Assembly (NCBI RefSeq): GCF_036289405.1 | Contig: NZ_JAYFFI010000020.1 | Location: 1 to 42,074, forward strand | Direction: 5' to 3' | Source: Pseudoramibacter faecis | Lineage (GTDB): Bacteria > Bacillota > Clostridia > Eubacteriales > Eubacteriaceae | DNA: 42,074 nucleotides | In this document: one piece after another, positions 30,387 to 38,940 of the stretch | Numbering within the stretch: the first letter of the stretch is position 1 | Layout of the letters: the number at the start of each line of letters is the position of its first letter | Notes under the pieces: model-generated | Database searches by the model: none | What the model saw: only the letters and a program-made list of their open reading frames with translations | Told to the model about the DNA's origin: nothing | Program-made: the position numbers and the translations under genes

Positions 30387-32309
30387 ATGTATAATCGTGA
30401 TAATTTGAAAAATATTCCCAAGCGCCCGGGCATTTATATTATGCACAACCACGCCGGGGATATTATTTATGTGGGAAAGGCGAAAAATCTTTTCAACCGG
30501 GTGCATCAATACTTTCAGGATCCTAAGAAGCTGCCAATCAAGACGCAGATCCAAGTTTCCCATGTTGAATCAATTGAAACCATTGTGGTTGATACGGAAA
30601 TGGAGGCTTTGATCTTAGAATGCAATTTGATCAAGGAGTATCGGCCGCGTTACAATATCATGCTGAAGGATGATAAAAGTTATCCCTATATTAAGGTGAC
30701 GATTCAGGACAGATTTCCTAGGATTTTGATGACCCGGAATCATAAAAGAGACGGGGGAAAATATTTTGGCCCGTTCACCAATAGCATGGCGGTGCGCCAA
30801 ACCATCGAAGCCCTTCAAAAGGTTTATCCGCTGCGTCGGTGCAATCGCAAACTCGCCTATGGCGTTCGCCGCGGGCGCCCCTGCATGTATTACCATATCG
30901 GGCAGTGCACGGCTCCTTGTACCGGGAAGCTCATAGAAGAAGCTTATCAAGAGAATGTGAATGCCATACTCGATATTCTCAATGGGAAAGAAAAAGAATT
31001 AATTGATCGGTTATCAAAGGAAATGAAAGCAGCCAGCGAGCGATTGGATTTTGAAACGGCGGCGAGCAAGCGTGATCAAATTCAGGGCATTCAGTTGGTG
31101 GTGTCCCGCCAGAAGATTATCTCAGAAAATGAGCAGGATCAGGACTTTATCGCCTATGCGGTGCAAGAAACGCCGAAAGAAAGTGATGCGAAAGCGGCAG
31201 AGGGGTTGGCGAGCGTTCAAGTTTTTAACGTCAGAGATGGCAAACTTTTGGGCCGGCATCCTTCGATGATGACCGGCGTAGCCGATGAATCGCCGGAGAG
31301 CATCATGACCAATATTGTTAAACAGTATTATGCGGGGACGCATTTTATTCCGAAAGAAATTGTTTTATCGGGTGATTTGGCGGCCGACGAGACAGAAACC
31401 ATTCAGGCGTGGCTGTCCAACCAGCGTGGCAGCAAAGTCACTTTGACGGTACCGCAAAGGGGTAATAAACAAAGGCTGATCGCCATGGTGCAGAAGAATG
31501 CAGATCTGGCGTTGAGCCAGCATTTGCTCGAAAAGCATCAGAAAGAGGAGAAAAAGAAAAGCCGCTTGGATTCGCTGCGGGATCTATTGGATATCAAGGC
31601 GATTCCTCATCGCATCGAGGCGTATGATATTTCAAATATTTCCGGGAGTGACAACGTGGGAGGCATGGTCGTTTTTGAAGAGGGGCGCCCTCAGCGAAAG
31701 GCTTATCGGCGCTTTAAAATCAAAACGGTCGAAGGACAAAATGATTACGGCAGTATGCAAGAGATGCTGTTTCGCCGCATTGAACACGGGATTCATGAAA
31801 TGAAAGAAGGAAAGGATCCCGGCGTGAGCTCTTTTCTGCCCTTTCCAGAAATTTTTATGATCGATGGCGGCAAGACCCATGTGGATGCGGCAAAGGCGAT
31901 CCTCGCCATGTATCCTGAAATTAAAAGTGCCATTTGCGGTTTGGTCAAAGACGATCATCATCAGCTTCGCGGATTGGTTTATCAAGACGAGGAATACAAA
32001 GTCGGCAAGGGGACACCGTTGAGCGCATTATTGAATGAGATTTCAGAAGAAGTGCACCGGTTTGCGATCGGTTACCATCGGACGCTTCGCAAAAAGGGAA
32101 TGTTGGCGTCCCAGTTGGAGAGCATTCCGGGCATCGGCAGGAAACGACGGAAAGCGTTGATGCGCTATTATGGCAATATTCAAAATATTCGCAATGCGAC
32201 CGTGGAGGAAATGTGTGCCGTGGATGGGATGAACCAGAAATTAGCAGAAGCGGTCGTCGATTTTTTCAGTTGCTGGGCTGCAGAGAATCAAGCGAAGGAA
32301 GAAGAATGA
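30387..32309 (+). CDS. uvrC: Excinuclease ABC subunit C
   Basis: A 640-residue nucleotide-excision-repair endonuclease that makes both cuts around a lesion held by UvrB. In order: the GIY-YIG nuclease (GIYIMHNHAGDIIYVGKAK, residues 14-90), cysteines CNRKLAYGVRRGRPCMYYHIGQC shortened here to CNRKLAYG and CMYYHIGQCTAPC, the UVR motif near 205-240, the RNase H-like second nuclease (RIEAYDISNISGSDNVGGMV, DGGKTHVDAA) and the C-terminal helix-hairpin-helix pair (LESIPGIGRKRRKALM). The start at 30387 has AAAGGA nine bases upstream; an earlier in-frame ATG at 30333 lies inside the promoter. Confidence 0.95.
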   Translation: MYNRDNLKNIPKRPGIYIMHNHAGDIIYVGKAKNLFNRVHQYFQDPKKLPIKTQIQVSHVESIETIVVDTEMEALILECNLIKEYRPRYNIMLKDDKSYPYIKVTIQDRFPRILMTRNHKRDGGKYFGPFTNSMAVRQTIEALQKVYPLRRCNRKLAYGVRRGRPCMYYHIGQCTAPCTGKLIEEAYQENVNAILDILNGKEKELIDRLSKEMKAASERLDFETAASKRDQIQGIQLVVSRQKIISENEQDQDFIAYAVQETPKESDAKAAEGLASVQVFNVRDGKLLGRHPSMMTGVADESPESIMTNIVKQYYAGTHFIPKEIVLSGDLAADETETIQAWLSNQRGSKVTLTVPQRGNKQRLIAMVQKNADLALSQHLLEKHQKEEKKKSRLDSLRDLLDIKAIPHRIEAYDISNISGSDNVGGMVVFEEGRPQRKAYRRFKIKTVEGQNDYGSMQEMLFRRIEHGIHEMKEGKDPGVSSFLPFPEIFMIDGGKTHVDAAKAILAMYPEIKSAICGLVKDDHHQLRGLVYQDEEYKVGKGTPLSALLNEISEEVHRFAIGYHRTLRKKGMLASQLESIPGIGRKRRKALMRYYGNIQNIRNATVEEMCAVDGMNQKLAEAVVDFFSCWAAENQAKEEE

Positions 32310-32333
32310 ACGATGGGAAAGGGAGAGTGTGAC

Positions 32334-33413
32334 ATGAGCGAAAAAAAGCCATTATGCACCATCAATGTGGATGCTTTTTGCAAAGCGCTGGAGTTGGAAA
32401 AATTATACAGTCCAAGTGAGGACTTTGATTTATGGGATTCGGGGACAAACCGGCCCGGGCTGCAATTGCACGGATACTATGAATATTTCGATGAAAGCCG
32501 GATTCAATTGGTTGGTAAGGTTGAAACATCATATTTGATATCGCTCGATCCAAGACTGCGAGAAAAACGCGTCGACGATTTGTTCAGCTATGACATCCCG
32601 TGTTTGATTGTATGCTGGGATTTGCCGGAAGCGGTGCTCTTTGAGAAGGCAGCGGCTAAATATCATCGTGTGTTGCTAAGAAGCAAGGAAAAAACGACTT
32701 CCTTGGTTTATCGTTTGGTGGATTATATCGATGATATAACGGCTCCCAAAACAGGGATTCACGGGGTATTGGTAGAAGTGCACGGCGTTGGCGTCGTGAT
32801 TACGGGCGCCAGCGGTATCGGCAAAAGCGAAACGGCTTTGGAGCTGCTGAAGCGCGGCAGCAATTTTGTGGCTGATGACGTTGTGGAGATCACCTGTCAT
32901 CACGGACATGAGCTCATTGGCGAAGCGCCGGAGATGTTGCGCTATTATATGGAGGTTCGCGGGATCGGCATCATTGATGTCCGTATGCTTTACGGGGCAA
33001 AATCGGTTAAGCGGGAAGTCAATATCGATTTGGTGATTCGTCTGGAAAATTGGGATGATCATTCGCCCTATGATCGGCTGGGTTTGGATGAACAAACGAC
33101 GAATATTTTAGGTGTGGAAGTGCCGTTGGTGACCATTCCCGTTTCCAGCGGACGCAATCTGGCGGCAATTATTGAAACAGCAGCCATTAATGCGCGATTA
33201 AAAGACGCCGGATACCGCTCGGCACAAATTTTTGTCGATAATATTGCCAAACACAATAAAAAAGAAGGCGAAAAAAAGGAACGGGAAGCTGCTCGACAAA
33301 AAGAAAGAGAGACGATACAGAAGCTTGAAGAAAAGGCACGTGAGAAAACGGAGGACCTTCAAGCGGATTTGAAAAAGCTCGCGCAGAAACAGAGAGCCAA
33401 AGAGCATTCATAA
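32334..33413 (+). CDS. hprK: HPr kinase/phosphorylase with an extended C-terminal tail
   Basis: A 359-residue bifunctional enzyme that phosphorylates and dephosphorylates Ser46 of HPr, the master switch of carbon catabolite repression in Firmicutes. The catalytic-region histidine is in GIHGVLVEVHG (His143), Walker A is GASGIGKS (158-165) and the family signature EVRGIGIIDVRMLYGA starts at 207. Normal proteins end near residue 310; here about 50 more residues follow, almost all Lys, Glu, Arg and Gln and probably a coiled coil. The ATG at 32334 follows GGAGAG; an in-frame ATG at 32313 is possible. It starts 24 bases after uvrC. Confidence 0.93.
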   Translation: MSEKKPLCTINVDAFCKALELEKLYSPSEDFDLWDSGTNRPGLQLHGYYEYFDESRIQLVGKVETSYLISLDPRLREKRVDDLFSYDIPCLIVCWDLPEAVLFEKAAAKYHRVLLRSKEKTTSLVYRLVDYIDDITAPKTGIHGVLVEVHGVGVVITGASGIGKSETALELLKRGSNFVADDVVEITCHHGHELIGEAPEMLRYYMEVRGIGIIDVRMLYGAKSVKREVNIDLVIRLENWDDHSPYDRLGLDEQTTNILGVEVPLVTIPVSSGRNLAAIIETAAINARLKDAGYRSAQIFVDNIAKHNKKEGEKKEREAARQKERETIQKLEEKAREKTEDLQADLKKLAQKQRAKEHS

Positions 33414-33441
33414 TCTGGATGGTTTAGATAAAAGGATAAAT

Positions 33442-34308
33442 ATGAAAAAAATTCACATTATAACAGATTCGGCCTGCGATCTGCCCGTAGAGCGCCTGCG
33501 TTCGTATGACGTTGAAGTATTGCCGCTGTATGTCACTCAGGGGGAGATCATCTTCCGCGATGGTATCGATATTTTGCCGGAAACCATTTACCGGCAGATG
33601 GCAGAAGGGGTTATTTATAAAACGTCGCAGATTCCTTACATGGATTATTTCCAATGTTTTGAGCGGCATGCCCAGACAAAACAGCCGGCTTTATACCTTT
33701 GCTTTTCCAGTGGACTGTCGGGGACTTTTCAAACGGCACAGCTGGCCTGTCACGATGTGTGTGAACGCTATCCGGATGCCGATATTCGCGTGATAGATAC
33801 TAAGGCAGTGACCGGCGGCCTCGGGATGATTGTAGACGTGGTGGCTCTCGAAGCGCAAAAAGGGCGTTCAATGGATGAATTGATCACACTGACACAACGG
33901 TGCACCGTCCACATTCACCATATTTTTACGGTGACCAATCTGGATTATGTGTATCGCGGCGGTCGGTTGAGTAAAACATCGGCGGTATTAGGCAATGCGT
34001 TAAAGATTCATCCTTTCATGGAGGTGGACCGCGATGGCAAGTTGCAGATCACGGATAAATGTCGGGGCGAAAAGCGCTTGTTGAAGAAATTTATGTCTTA
34101 TATGGAAACACATACTTATGATCTGGCTCATCAGAAAATTTATTTTGTAGACGCGGTTCAACAGCCGTTGGTCGATGCGCTGCAGGCCATGATCACGAAA
34201 AAAACCGGCAATACCAACTTTGAACAGACAACTCTGGCACCGGTGATCGGGACGCATATTGGCCCCGGCTCGATGACGGTCTTCTTTTTTGATGAAAATC
34301 CTTTGTAG
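33442..34308 (+). CDS. DegV family fatty-acid-binding protein
   Basis: A 288-residue cytosolic protein of the DegV/FakB family, which bind a long-chain fatty acid and can present it to a fatty acid kinase. Typical pieces: IHIITDSACDLPVE at the start, the KTSQIPY loop, FSSGLSGTFQTA, TNLDYVYRGGRLSK and the closing IGTHIGPGSMTVFFF. FakB function needs a FakA kinase, not found here. AAAAGGAT precedes the start, 28 bases after hprK. Confidence 0.9.
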   Translation: MKKIHIITDSACDLPVERLRSYDVEVLPLYVTQGEIIFRDGIDILPETIYRQMAEGVIYKTSQIPYMDYFQCFERHAQTKQPALYLCFSSGLSGTFQTAQLACHDVCERYPDADIRVIDTKAVTGGLGMIVDVVALEAQKGRSMDELITLTQRCTVHIHHIFTVTNLDYVYRGGRLSKTSAVLGNALKIHPFMEVDRDGKLQITDKCRGEKRLLKKFMSYMETHTYDLAHQKIYFVDAVQQPLVDALQAMITKKTGNTNFEQTTLAPVIGTHIGPGSMTVFFFDENPL

Positions 34309-34456
34309 CAGCGATGCGAATTGGTCGTTGGATGCACATTTATTGTTAGAAAGGCATTTGATTTTCTCGAAGAATTGATGGCAATGGGAGAAAAATGCGG
34401 ACGCGCAATGTGATGAAGCAAGATAAAGGTTTTTGCTCACCGAAAAGGAGAACAAG
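34309..34456. other. Intergenic gap between the degV and prfA genes
   Basis: 148 bases with only very short frames (for example a ten-codon one ending at about 34412), no clear terminator and no convincing promoter. Read-through from the upstream genes into prfA is likely. Confidence 0.4.
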
Positions 34457-35527
34457 ATGTTAGAAAAATTGGATTTTTTAGAAGAAAAATATCAGAAGTT
34501 AAATCGGGAAATTTCGGATCCGACGGTGATTGCCGACCAGGCCAAGTGGCAGGATTTGATGAAAGAGCATGCCCATATTGAACCGATCATTCAAAAATAC
34601 AAGGCCTATCGGGAAGCGGATCAAGCGATTGCCGACAGCAAGGAAATGTTGGCCGATAAATCCATTGATCCTGAATTCAAGATCATGTGCGAAAACGAGT
34701 TGGCCGAGCAAACGGCACAATTGGCAACATTGGAAGAAGAACTGAAGATCTTGCTCCTGCCAAAGGATCCCAATGATGAACGCAATGTTATTGTGGAAAT
34801 TCGCGCCGGAGCCGGCGGCGATGAGGCAGCGTTGTTTGCGGGCGATTTATTCCGGATGTACTCTCGCTATGCCGAACGGCAGGGCTGGAAGATCGAAATT
34901 TTAAGCTCCAATATCCTGGACCTCGGAGGCATTAAGGAAATCAATTTTGCGATTCAGGGGCAGGGGGCGTACAGCCGCCTGAAATACGAAAGCGGCGTTC
35001 ATCGGGTGCAACGTGTGCCGGAGACGGAATCCGGCGGGCGTATTCATACGTCAACGGCAACGGTGGCGGTGCTGCCGGAGGCGGACGATGTGGAGGTGGA
35101 TCTCAATCCCAACAATATTCGCGTGGATGTGTATCGAAGCTCCGGCAACGGCGGACAATGTGTCAACACGACGGATTCGGCCGTTCGCCTGACGCATATT
35201 CCTTCCGGTCTGGTGGTAACCTGTCAGGATGAAAAGTCCCAGATTAAAAACAAGGCGAAGGCGATGAAAGTGCTCAAAGCGCGATTGTACGATTTGGAAA
35301 TGCAAAAGCAGCAGAGTGCGATTTCAGAGGAACGCAAAAGCCAGGTAGGGACCGGCGACCGCAGTGAACGTATCCGGACCTATAATTTTCCGCAGGGGCG
35401 CATCACCGATCACCGCATCGGGCAAACCGTGCATCAGTTGGAGGCTTTTCTCGACGGTGAGATTGATGAAATGATCAATGCACTGATCACGACGGATCAA
35501 GCCAAAAAATTAGAACAAGCCGGATAA
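34457..35527 (+). CDS. prfA: Peptide chain release factor 1
   Basis: A 356-residue release factor for UAG and UAA stops. The stop-codon-reading motif is PET at about residues 187-189 (within RVPETESGGRIHTS), the class 1 P-x-T form. The catalytic GGQ lies near residue 232 in SSGNGGQCVNTTDSAVRLTH. The ATG at 34457 has AAAGGAG upstream; a TTG eight codons earlier has a poorer site. prmC, the methylase that modifies the GGQ glutamine and often follows prfA, is not next to it here. Confidence 0.97.
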   Translation: MLEKLDFLEEKYQKLNREISDPTVIADQAKWQDLMKEHAHIEPIIQKYKAYREADQAIADSKEMLADKSIDPEFKIMCENELAEQTAQLATLEEELKILLLPKDPNDERNVIVEIRAGAGGDEAALFAGDLFRMYSRYAERQGWKIEILSSNILDLGGIKEINFAIQGQGAYSRLKYESGVHRVQRVPETESGGRIHTSTATVAVLPEADDVEVDLNPNNIRVDVYRSSGNGGQCVNTTDSAVRLTHIPSGLVVTCQDEKSQIKNKAKAMKVLKARLYDLEMQKQQSAISEERKSQVGTGDRSERIRTYNFPQGRITDHRIGQTVHQLEAFLDGEIDEMINALITTDQAKKLEQAG

Positions 35528-35538
35528 AACATGCAATT

Positions 35539-35569
35539 AAAAAGGCAGTTGTTTACAGCGGCCTCTTTT
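35539..35569. terminator. Probable bidirectional terminator between prfA and trpG
   Basis: AAAAAGGC (35539-35545 region) pairs imperfectly with GCCTCTTTT (35561-35569) around a loop of about 15 bases. The minus-strand copy ends in five T, so it may serve trpG better than prfA. Confidence 0.5.
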
Positions 35570-35573
35570 GTGT

Positions 35574-36140
35574 TCAAAGTTTGCAGATAAAGTTTTCCAT
35601 GATGGTATTGCCATCCGGCGTCAAAATGGATTCCGGATGAAATTGGACGCCAAAGACGGGATGCTCCTGATGGCGGACGGCCATCACTTCCCCCAGATCA
35701 TCGGTAGCAGTGACGATAAGTTCTTTTGGTAAATGATCTGCGATAAGCGAATGATATCGGGCCGCTTTAATGATGTTCGGCAGGCCGACAAACAAAGGAT
35801 CGTCGTTAACCTTTATTTGAATCGCACTTTGTTTCCCGTGCATGAGTTGTTTGGCGTGACGGATGGTCGCGCCATAGACCTCGCAGATGGCCTGATGTCC
35901 CAGACAAATGCCCAGAATGGGAATTTGCGGACCGAACCGGCGAATGACAACTTCACAGATGCCGGCCTCCGACGGATATTTGGGCCCCGGGGACAGCACG
36001 ATTTTGGCTGGTGCGAGCTGCTCAACGGCGTCAAGCGTTATGGCGTCGTTGCGATAGACGACAATATCCTTGTTTAAAGCTGCGATTTGTTGGTACACGT
36101 TATAGGAAAAAGAATCATAGTTATCAATGAGCAAAATCAT
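35574..36140 (-). CDS. trpG: Anthranilate synthase component II (glutamine amidotransferase)
   Basis: A 188-residue class I glutamine amidotransferase that feeds ammonia to TrpE. It begins MILLIDNYDSFSYNVYQQ. The catalytic triad is Cys79 (GICLGHQ), His168 and Glu170 (VQFHPES). Its ATG overlaps the trpE stop (ATGA), so translation is coupled. The tryptophan T-box upstream of trpE supports anthranilate over p-aminobenzoate synthesis, although TrpG and PabA cannot be told apart by sequence alone. The remaining trp genes are not in this window. Confidence 0.93.
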   Translation of the reverse strand: MILLIDNYDSFSYNVYQQIAALNKDIVVYRNDAITLDAVEQLAPAKIVLSPGPKYPSEAGICEVVIRRFGPQIPILGICLGHQAICEVYGATIRHAKQLMHGKQSAIQIKVNDDPLFVGLPNIIKAARYHSLIADHLPKELIVTATDDLGEVMAVRHQEHPVFGVQFHPESILTPDGNTIMENFICKL

Positions 36141-37602
36141 TGTTGGTCAACCTCCCAGGCGTGCTCGATGGCGTCAATGACGGCCCTGGCTTTATTGGCA
36201 CTTTCCATAAATTCATGATGCGGTACAGAGTCGGCGACGATACCGCCGCCGGCCTGGACTGTGACCACACCGTTTTTCTTGGACGCCATGCGAATAGCGA
36301 TGCAGGTATCCATGTTGCCGGTGAAATCCAGATAGCCCAATGCGCCGCCGTAAATGCCGCGGGGCGTCTTTTCAAGAGTCTCGATGATTTCGCAGGCACG
36401 GATTTTCGGCGCACCGGATAAAGTACCGGCGGGCAAGATGGACAAAATGGCGTCGCAGGCGTCGAGATCCTCTCGCAGGTCGCCTTCCACCTGGGAGCAG
36501 ATGTGCATGATTTTGGAATAGCGGTGGATCATCATGTATTTGGTAACCATGACCGAGTTGATTTTGGCGATGCGGCCGATATCGTTGCGGCCAAGATCGA
36601 CAAGCATGTTGTGCTCAGACAATTCTTTCTCGTCGCTTAGCAGTTCCTTTTCGAAAGCGAGGTCCTCTGTTCGGGTTTTGCCTCGGGGGCGCGAACCGGC
36701 GACGGGGAAGGTGGTCAGATGCCCGTCTTGAAGCCGTACCAGGGTTTCGGGAGACGAGCAGATGATCTCGTCACCGTCGATACTCATGAAAACCATATAA
36801 GGAGAAGGATTGGTCGTGCGCAGCACGCGATAGGCGCTGAGTAAGCTGCCGCGATAAGGACTTGAAAAGGGCCGGCTTTGAACGGCCTGAAAAATATCGC
36901 CGTCTCGAATCAATGCTTTGGTCCGCTCGATCATCTGTGTATAATCGGCCTCGGAGACAGGACATTCAAAATAAACGTGACGATCGGGATGCGCTTTGGG
37001 CAGGGGCGACACATCGTAGACCAGTTTTTTCATCTTTTCGATTTCGGCACAAGCCTGGCCATAGGCAGCCATGATATGATCGGTTTGCATATTGACAATC
37101 AGCTGAATCTTTTGTTTTAAATGATCGTAGGCGATGATTTTATCAAAAAGCAGAAGATCGTAATCATTCCAGGCGCTGTTTTTGATTTGAAGCGTCGATT
37201 CGCTGTAGCCGATCATGGCGTAAGCAAAGTAGCCGACAAAACCGCCGGTAAAAGGCGGCAAACCTTCAATGCGCGGTGATCGGTGAGCGCCGAGGATTTG
37301 ACGAATGGCGGCCATGGGGTCTGTTGCCGTTTCCGAATGTACCTCTCGCTTAGCATAATCTTCAACTGTGATCTGGTGATTTTTTAATCGAATGCGTATT
37401 TTCGGATCAAAGCCTAAGAAGGAATAGCGTCCCCAGGTTTCGCCGCCTTCCACGCTTTCGAGAAGAAAAAACGTTGGGATTGAGCCTGAATGCGACGTAG
37501 CAGGGTAATAGGCGTAATAATATCTGCATAGATTTCGCAACATAGGGGAATGGTGGTGTATTCCCGCGATAATTTTTCGATTTGTTCGACACTGGGAATC
37601 AT
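36137..37602 (-). pseudogene. trpE: Anthranilate synthase component I, one-base frameshift
   Basis: TrpE makes anthranilate from chorismate. The true N-terminus starts at 37602, MIPSVEQIEKLSREYTTIPL, with CEIYADIITPITLLRRIQAQ after it, and this frame breaks down right after a T run. The rest, from FFLLESVEGGETWGRYSFLG to the end, is intact in the next frame and holds the chorismate-binding core (PVAGSRPRGKTRTEDL, ILPAGTLSGAPKIRACEII, GGIVADS). Adding one T to the six-T run (37466-37471) restores a seamless protein of about 488 residues. The intact part alone could begin at an internal ATG near 37543, giving a protein without its natural N-terminus. A leucine-like feedback site LLESVEGGE is retained; the usual tryptophan-binding motif region is thus present. 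Confidence 0.85.
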
Positions 37603-37644
37603 TGGGATGAAATCTCTCTTTCATAAATGTTGATTTCGGACAAA

Positions 37645-37935
37645 GAAAAAAGCCTTTGTCCGATGTTTTACAAGGGACAAAAGCTCAAAAAATCAAAAAT
37701 CGGCTTCTGCGGTGCCACCCAAATTGGTATTCAAAAAATACCCGCTCAGCAGCGTGCCAACACACGCTTTCCCGTGATAACGGCGGGAAGCCCGTTCATC
37801 TTACAACGACAATATCGCTTCAGATGACCCTCACAGGTCCATTGGGAAACGCTTCACATTCTGCCTTACACCAGCCGGCAGTTCTCTGTCATGCACGCAC
37901 GCTCTTACTTACTCCTGATCGTCAGTTTAATTACG
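37645..37935 (-). promoter_or_regulatory. Tryptophan T-box riboswitch of trpEG
   Basis: The T-box sequence GGGTGGCACCGC lies at 37720-37709 on the minus strand. Stem I has an AGTAAGTAAG motif on its 5' side, the apical CTGCCGGCTGGTGTAAGGCA loop and, on the 3' side, CAA-TGG-A directly before the closing CCTG arm. The specifier at 37841-37839 is therefore UGG, tryptophan. The terminator is an 11-pair stem, AGCTTTTGTCC (37685-37675) with GGACAAAGGCT (37661-37651), and a T run to 37646. Uncharged tryptophan tRNA would favour read-through into trpE. Confidence 0.92.
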
Positions 37936-37938
37936 ATT

Positions 37939-37967
37939 ACAGTAGACTTTTCGAAAACAAATGTCAA
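37939..37967 (-). promoter_or_regulatory. Promoter of the trpEG leader
   Basis: On the minus strand TTGACA (37967-37962), a 17-base spacer and TACTGT (37944-37939) directly precede the T-box leader. Confidence 0.75.
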
Positions 37968-38022
37968 GTTTTTTCAGTAGAACATAATAAAGAAAATCAT
38001 TAATGAAAAAGTTTACGAATTG

Positions 38023-38031
38023 TGTTATAAT
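38023..38031 (+). promoter_or_regulatory. Extended -10 promoter for the cytidylate-kinase-like gene
   Basis: TGT followed by a perfect TATAAT (38026-38031), 32 bases before the gene. No convincing -35. Confidence 0.55.
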
Positions 38032-38062
38032 AATTTAAATTTAGTAGATAGGAGGCGGCATT

Positions 38063-38662
38063 ATGGGTAAAGTCATAACAATCGGAAGGGAATTCGGCAG
38101 CAATGGCCGCGCAATTGCCCGGGAATTGTCGGAAGCGCTCGGAATCCAGTTTTATGACAAAGAACTCATTGAGATGGCAGCTAAAAAAAGCAAGTTATCA
38201 GATGAGGATCTGGCAGAAATTGATGAAACGCGCGCCAATCCTTGGATTTATTCTTCGGTGGGGTATCAGGTTGGCAGCGGCTACACAACAGTCGAGCCCA
38301 TTAACGATTTGCTTTATCAGGCAGAGGCTTCGGTAATTTGCGATGTGGCAGAATCAGAAGATTGTATTATTGTCGGCCGATGCTCGGATTACGTGTTAAA
38401 AGATAAAATTGACAGTCGCCATGTTTTTGTCTATGCACCCCTCAATTATCGTTTGAGCGTGGTGATGAACCGCGATAATCTGGATGAAAAAAAAGCTCGG
38501 AGCGTCATCAAAAAAGTCGATAAGCGACGTCGGTTATATTATAATTTTTACACAGATCGTAATTGGAACGATTTGCGAAATTATGATCTGTCACTCGACA
38601 GCTCCATTTTCTCAATGCAAGATATTATTGGCATTTTGACAGAAGTTTATGAAACAATGTAA
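38063..38662 (+). CDS. Cytidylate kinase-like family protein
   Basis: A 199-residue P-loop kinase of the cytidylate kinase-like family (distinct from housekeeping Cmk). It begins MGKVITIGREFGSNGRAIAR, a glycine-rich phosphate loop without the usual GKS/T ending, followed by GIQFYDKELIEMAA; the LID-like helix has RDNLDEKKARSVIKKVDKRR and YYNFYT. Members are common in Clostridia; the substrate is unproven. AGGAGG lies a few bases before the ATG. It stands alone between a trpE-divergent promoter and a terminator. Confidence 0.87.
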   Translation: MGKVITIGREFGSNGRAIARELSEALGIQFYDKELIEMAAKKSKLSDEDLAEIDETRANPWIYSSVGYQVGSGYTTVEPINDLLYQAEASVICDVAESEDCIIVGRCSDYVLKDKIDSRHVFVYAPLNYRLSVVMNRDNLDEKKARSVIKKVDKRRRLYYNFYTDRNWNDLRNYDLSLDSSIFSMQDIIGILTEVYETM

Positions 38663-38680
38663 CATGATCATTATTTTTAT

Positions 38681-38706
38681 AAAGGCGCCGATATCGGCGC
38701 CTTTTT
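38681..38706 (+). terminator. Terminator after the cytidylate-kinase-like gene
   Basis: AAAGGCGCCGATATCGGCGCC forms a self-complementary stem (AGGCGCCGA... with ...TCGGCGCCT) followed by five T. Confidence 0.88.
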
Positions 38707-38718
38707 GTATGCCGAAAA

Positions 38719-38737
38719 CCACGCGTTTGACGCGTGG
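38719..38737. other. Second hairpin upstream of nrdJ
   Basis: CCACGCGT (38719-38726) pairs with ACGCGTGG (38730-38737) around TTG, with no T run. It lies 46 bases before the nrdJ promoter and could be a protein-binding palindrome or an RNA end structure. Confidence 0.35.
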
Positions 38738-38782
38738 ATGGATTATAATATCTGAGATTTTAACGAGAATATTTTTTGGTGA

Positions 38783-38811
38783 TTTACATCAATCGCTTTC
38801 CGTGATAAGAT
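38783..38811 (+). promoter_or_regulatory. Promoter of nrdJ
   Basis: TTTACA (38783-38788), a 17-base spacer ending TGA, and TAAGAT (38806-38811). It leaves a leader of about 120 bases before the nrdJ start. No cobalamin riboswitch was recognised in that leader. Confidence 0.6.
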
Positions 38812-38826
38812 ATAGAAGCTTTCAGC

Positions 38827-38900
38827 AACAAGATATTGTGTTTTATAAACTGAAATATACAATTCTGGCCAAATAGAAAATTAAGATAATATATTGTTGA
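38827..38900 (+). promoter_or_regulatory. Possible NrdR-box-like palindromes in the nrdJ leader
   Basis: AACAAGATATTGTGTT (38827-38842) and AGATAATATATTGTTG (38885-38899) resemble the AT-rich palindrome bound by the ribonucleotide reductase repressor NrdR (ACAC-WATATATW-GTGT type). Their centres are about 56 bases apart, not the usual three helical turns, and no nrdR gene is in the window, so this is a weak call. Confidence 0.25.
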
Positions 38901-38940
38901 GGCAAGAGAAATCTAAAGAATAAAAGATAGGGAGGTAATA

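Noticed and set aside
36137..37624. trpE as an intact 495-residue protein starting at 37624
   Set aside because: The first 50 residues of that frame do not resemble TrpE, whereas the adjacent frame from 37602 encodes the correct N-terminus; a frameshift explains both.
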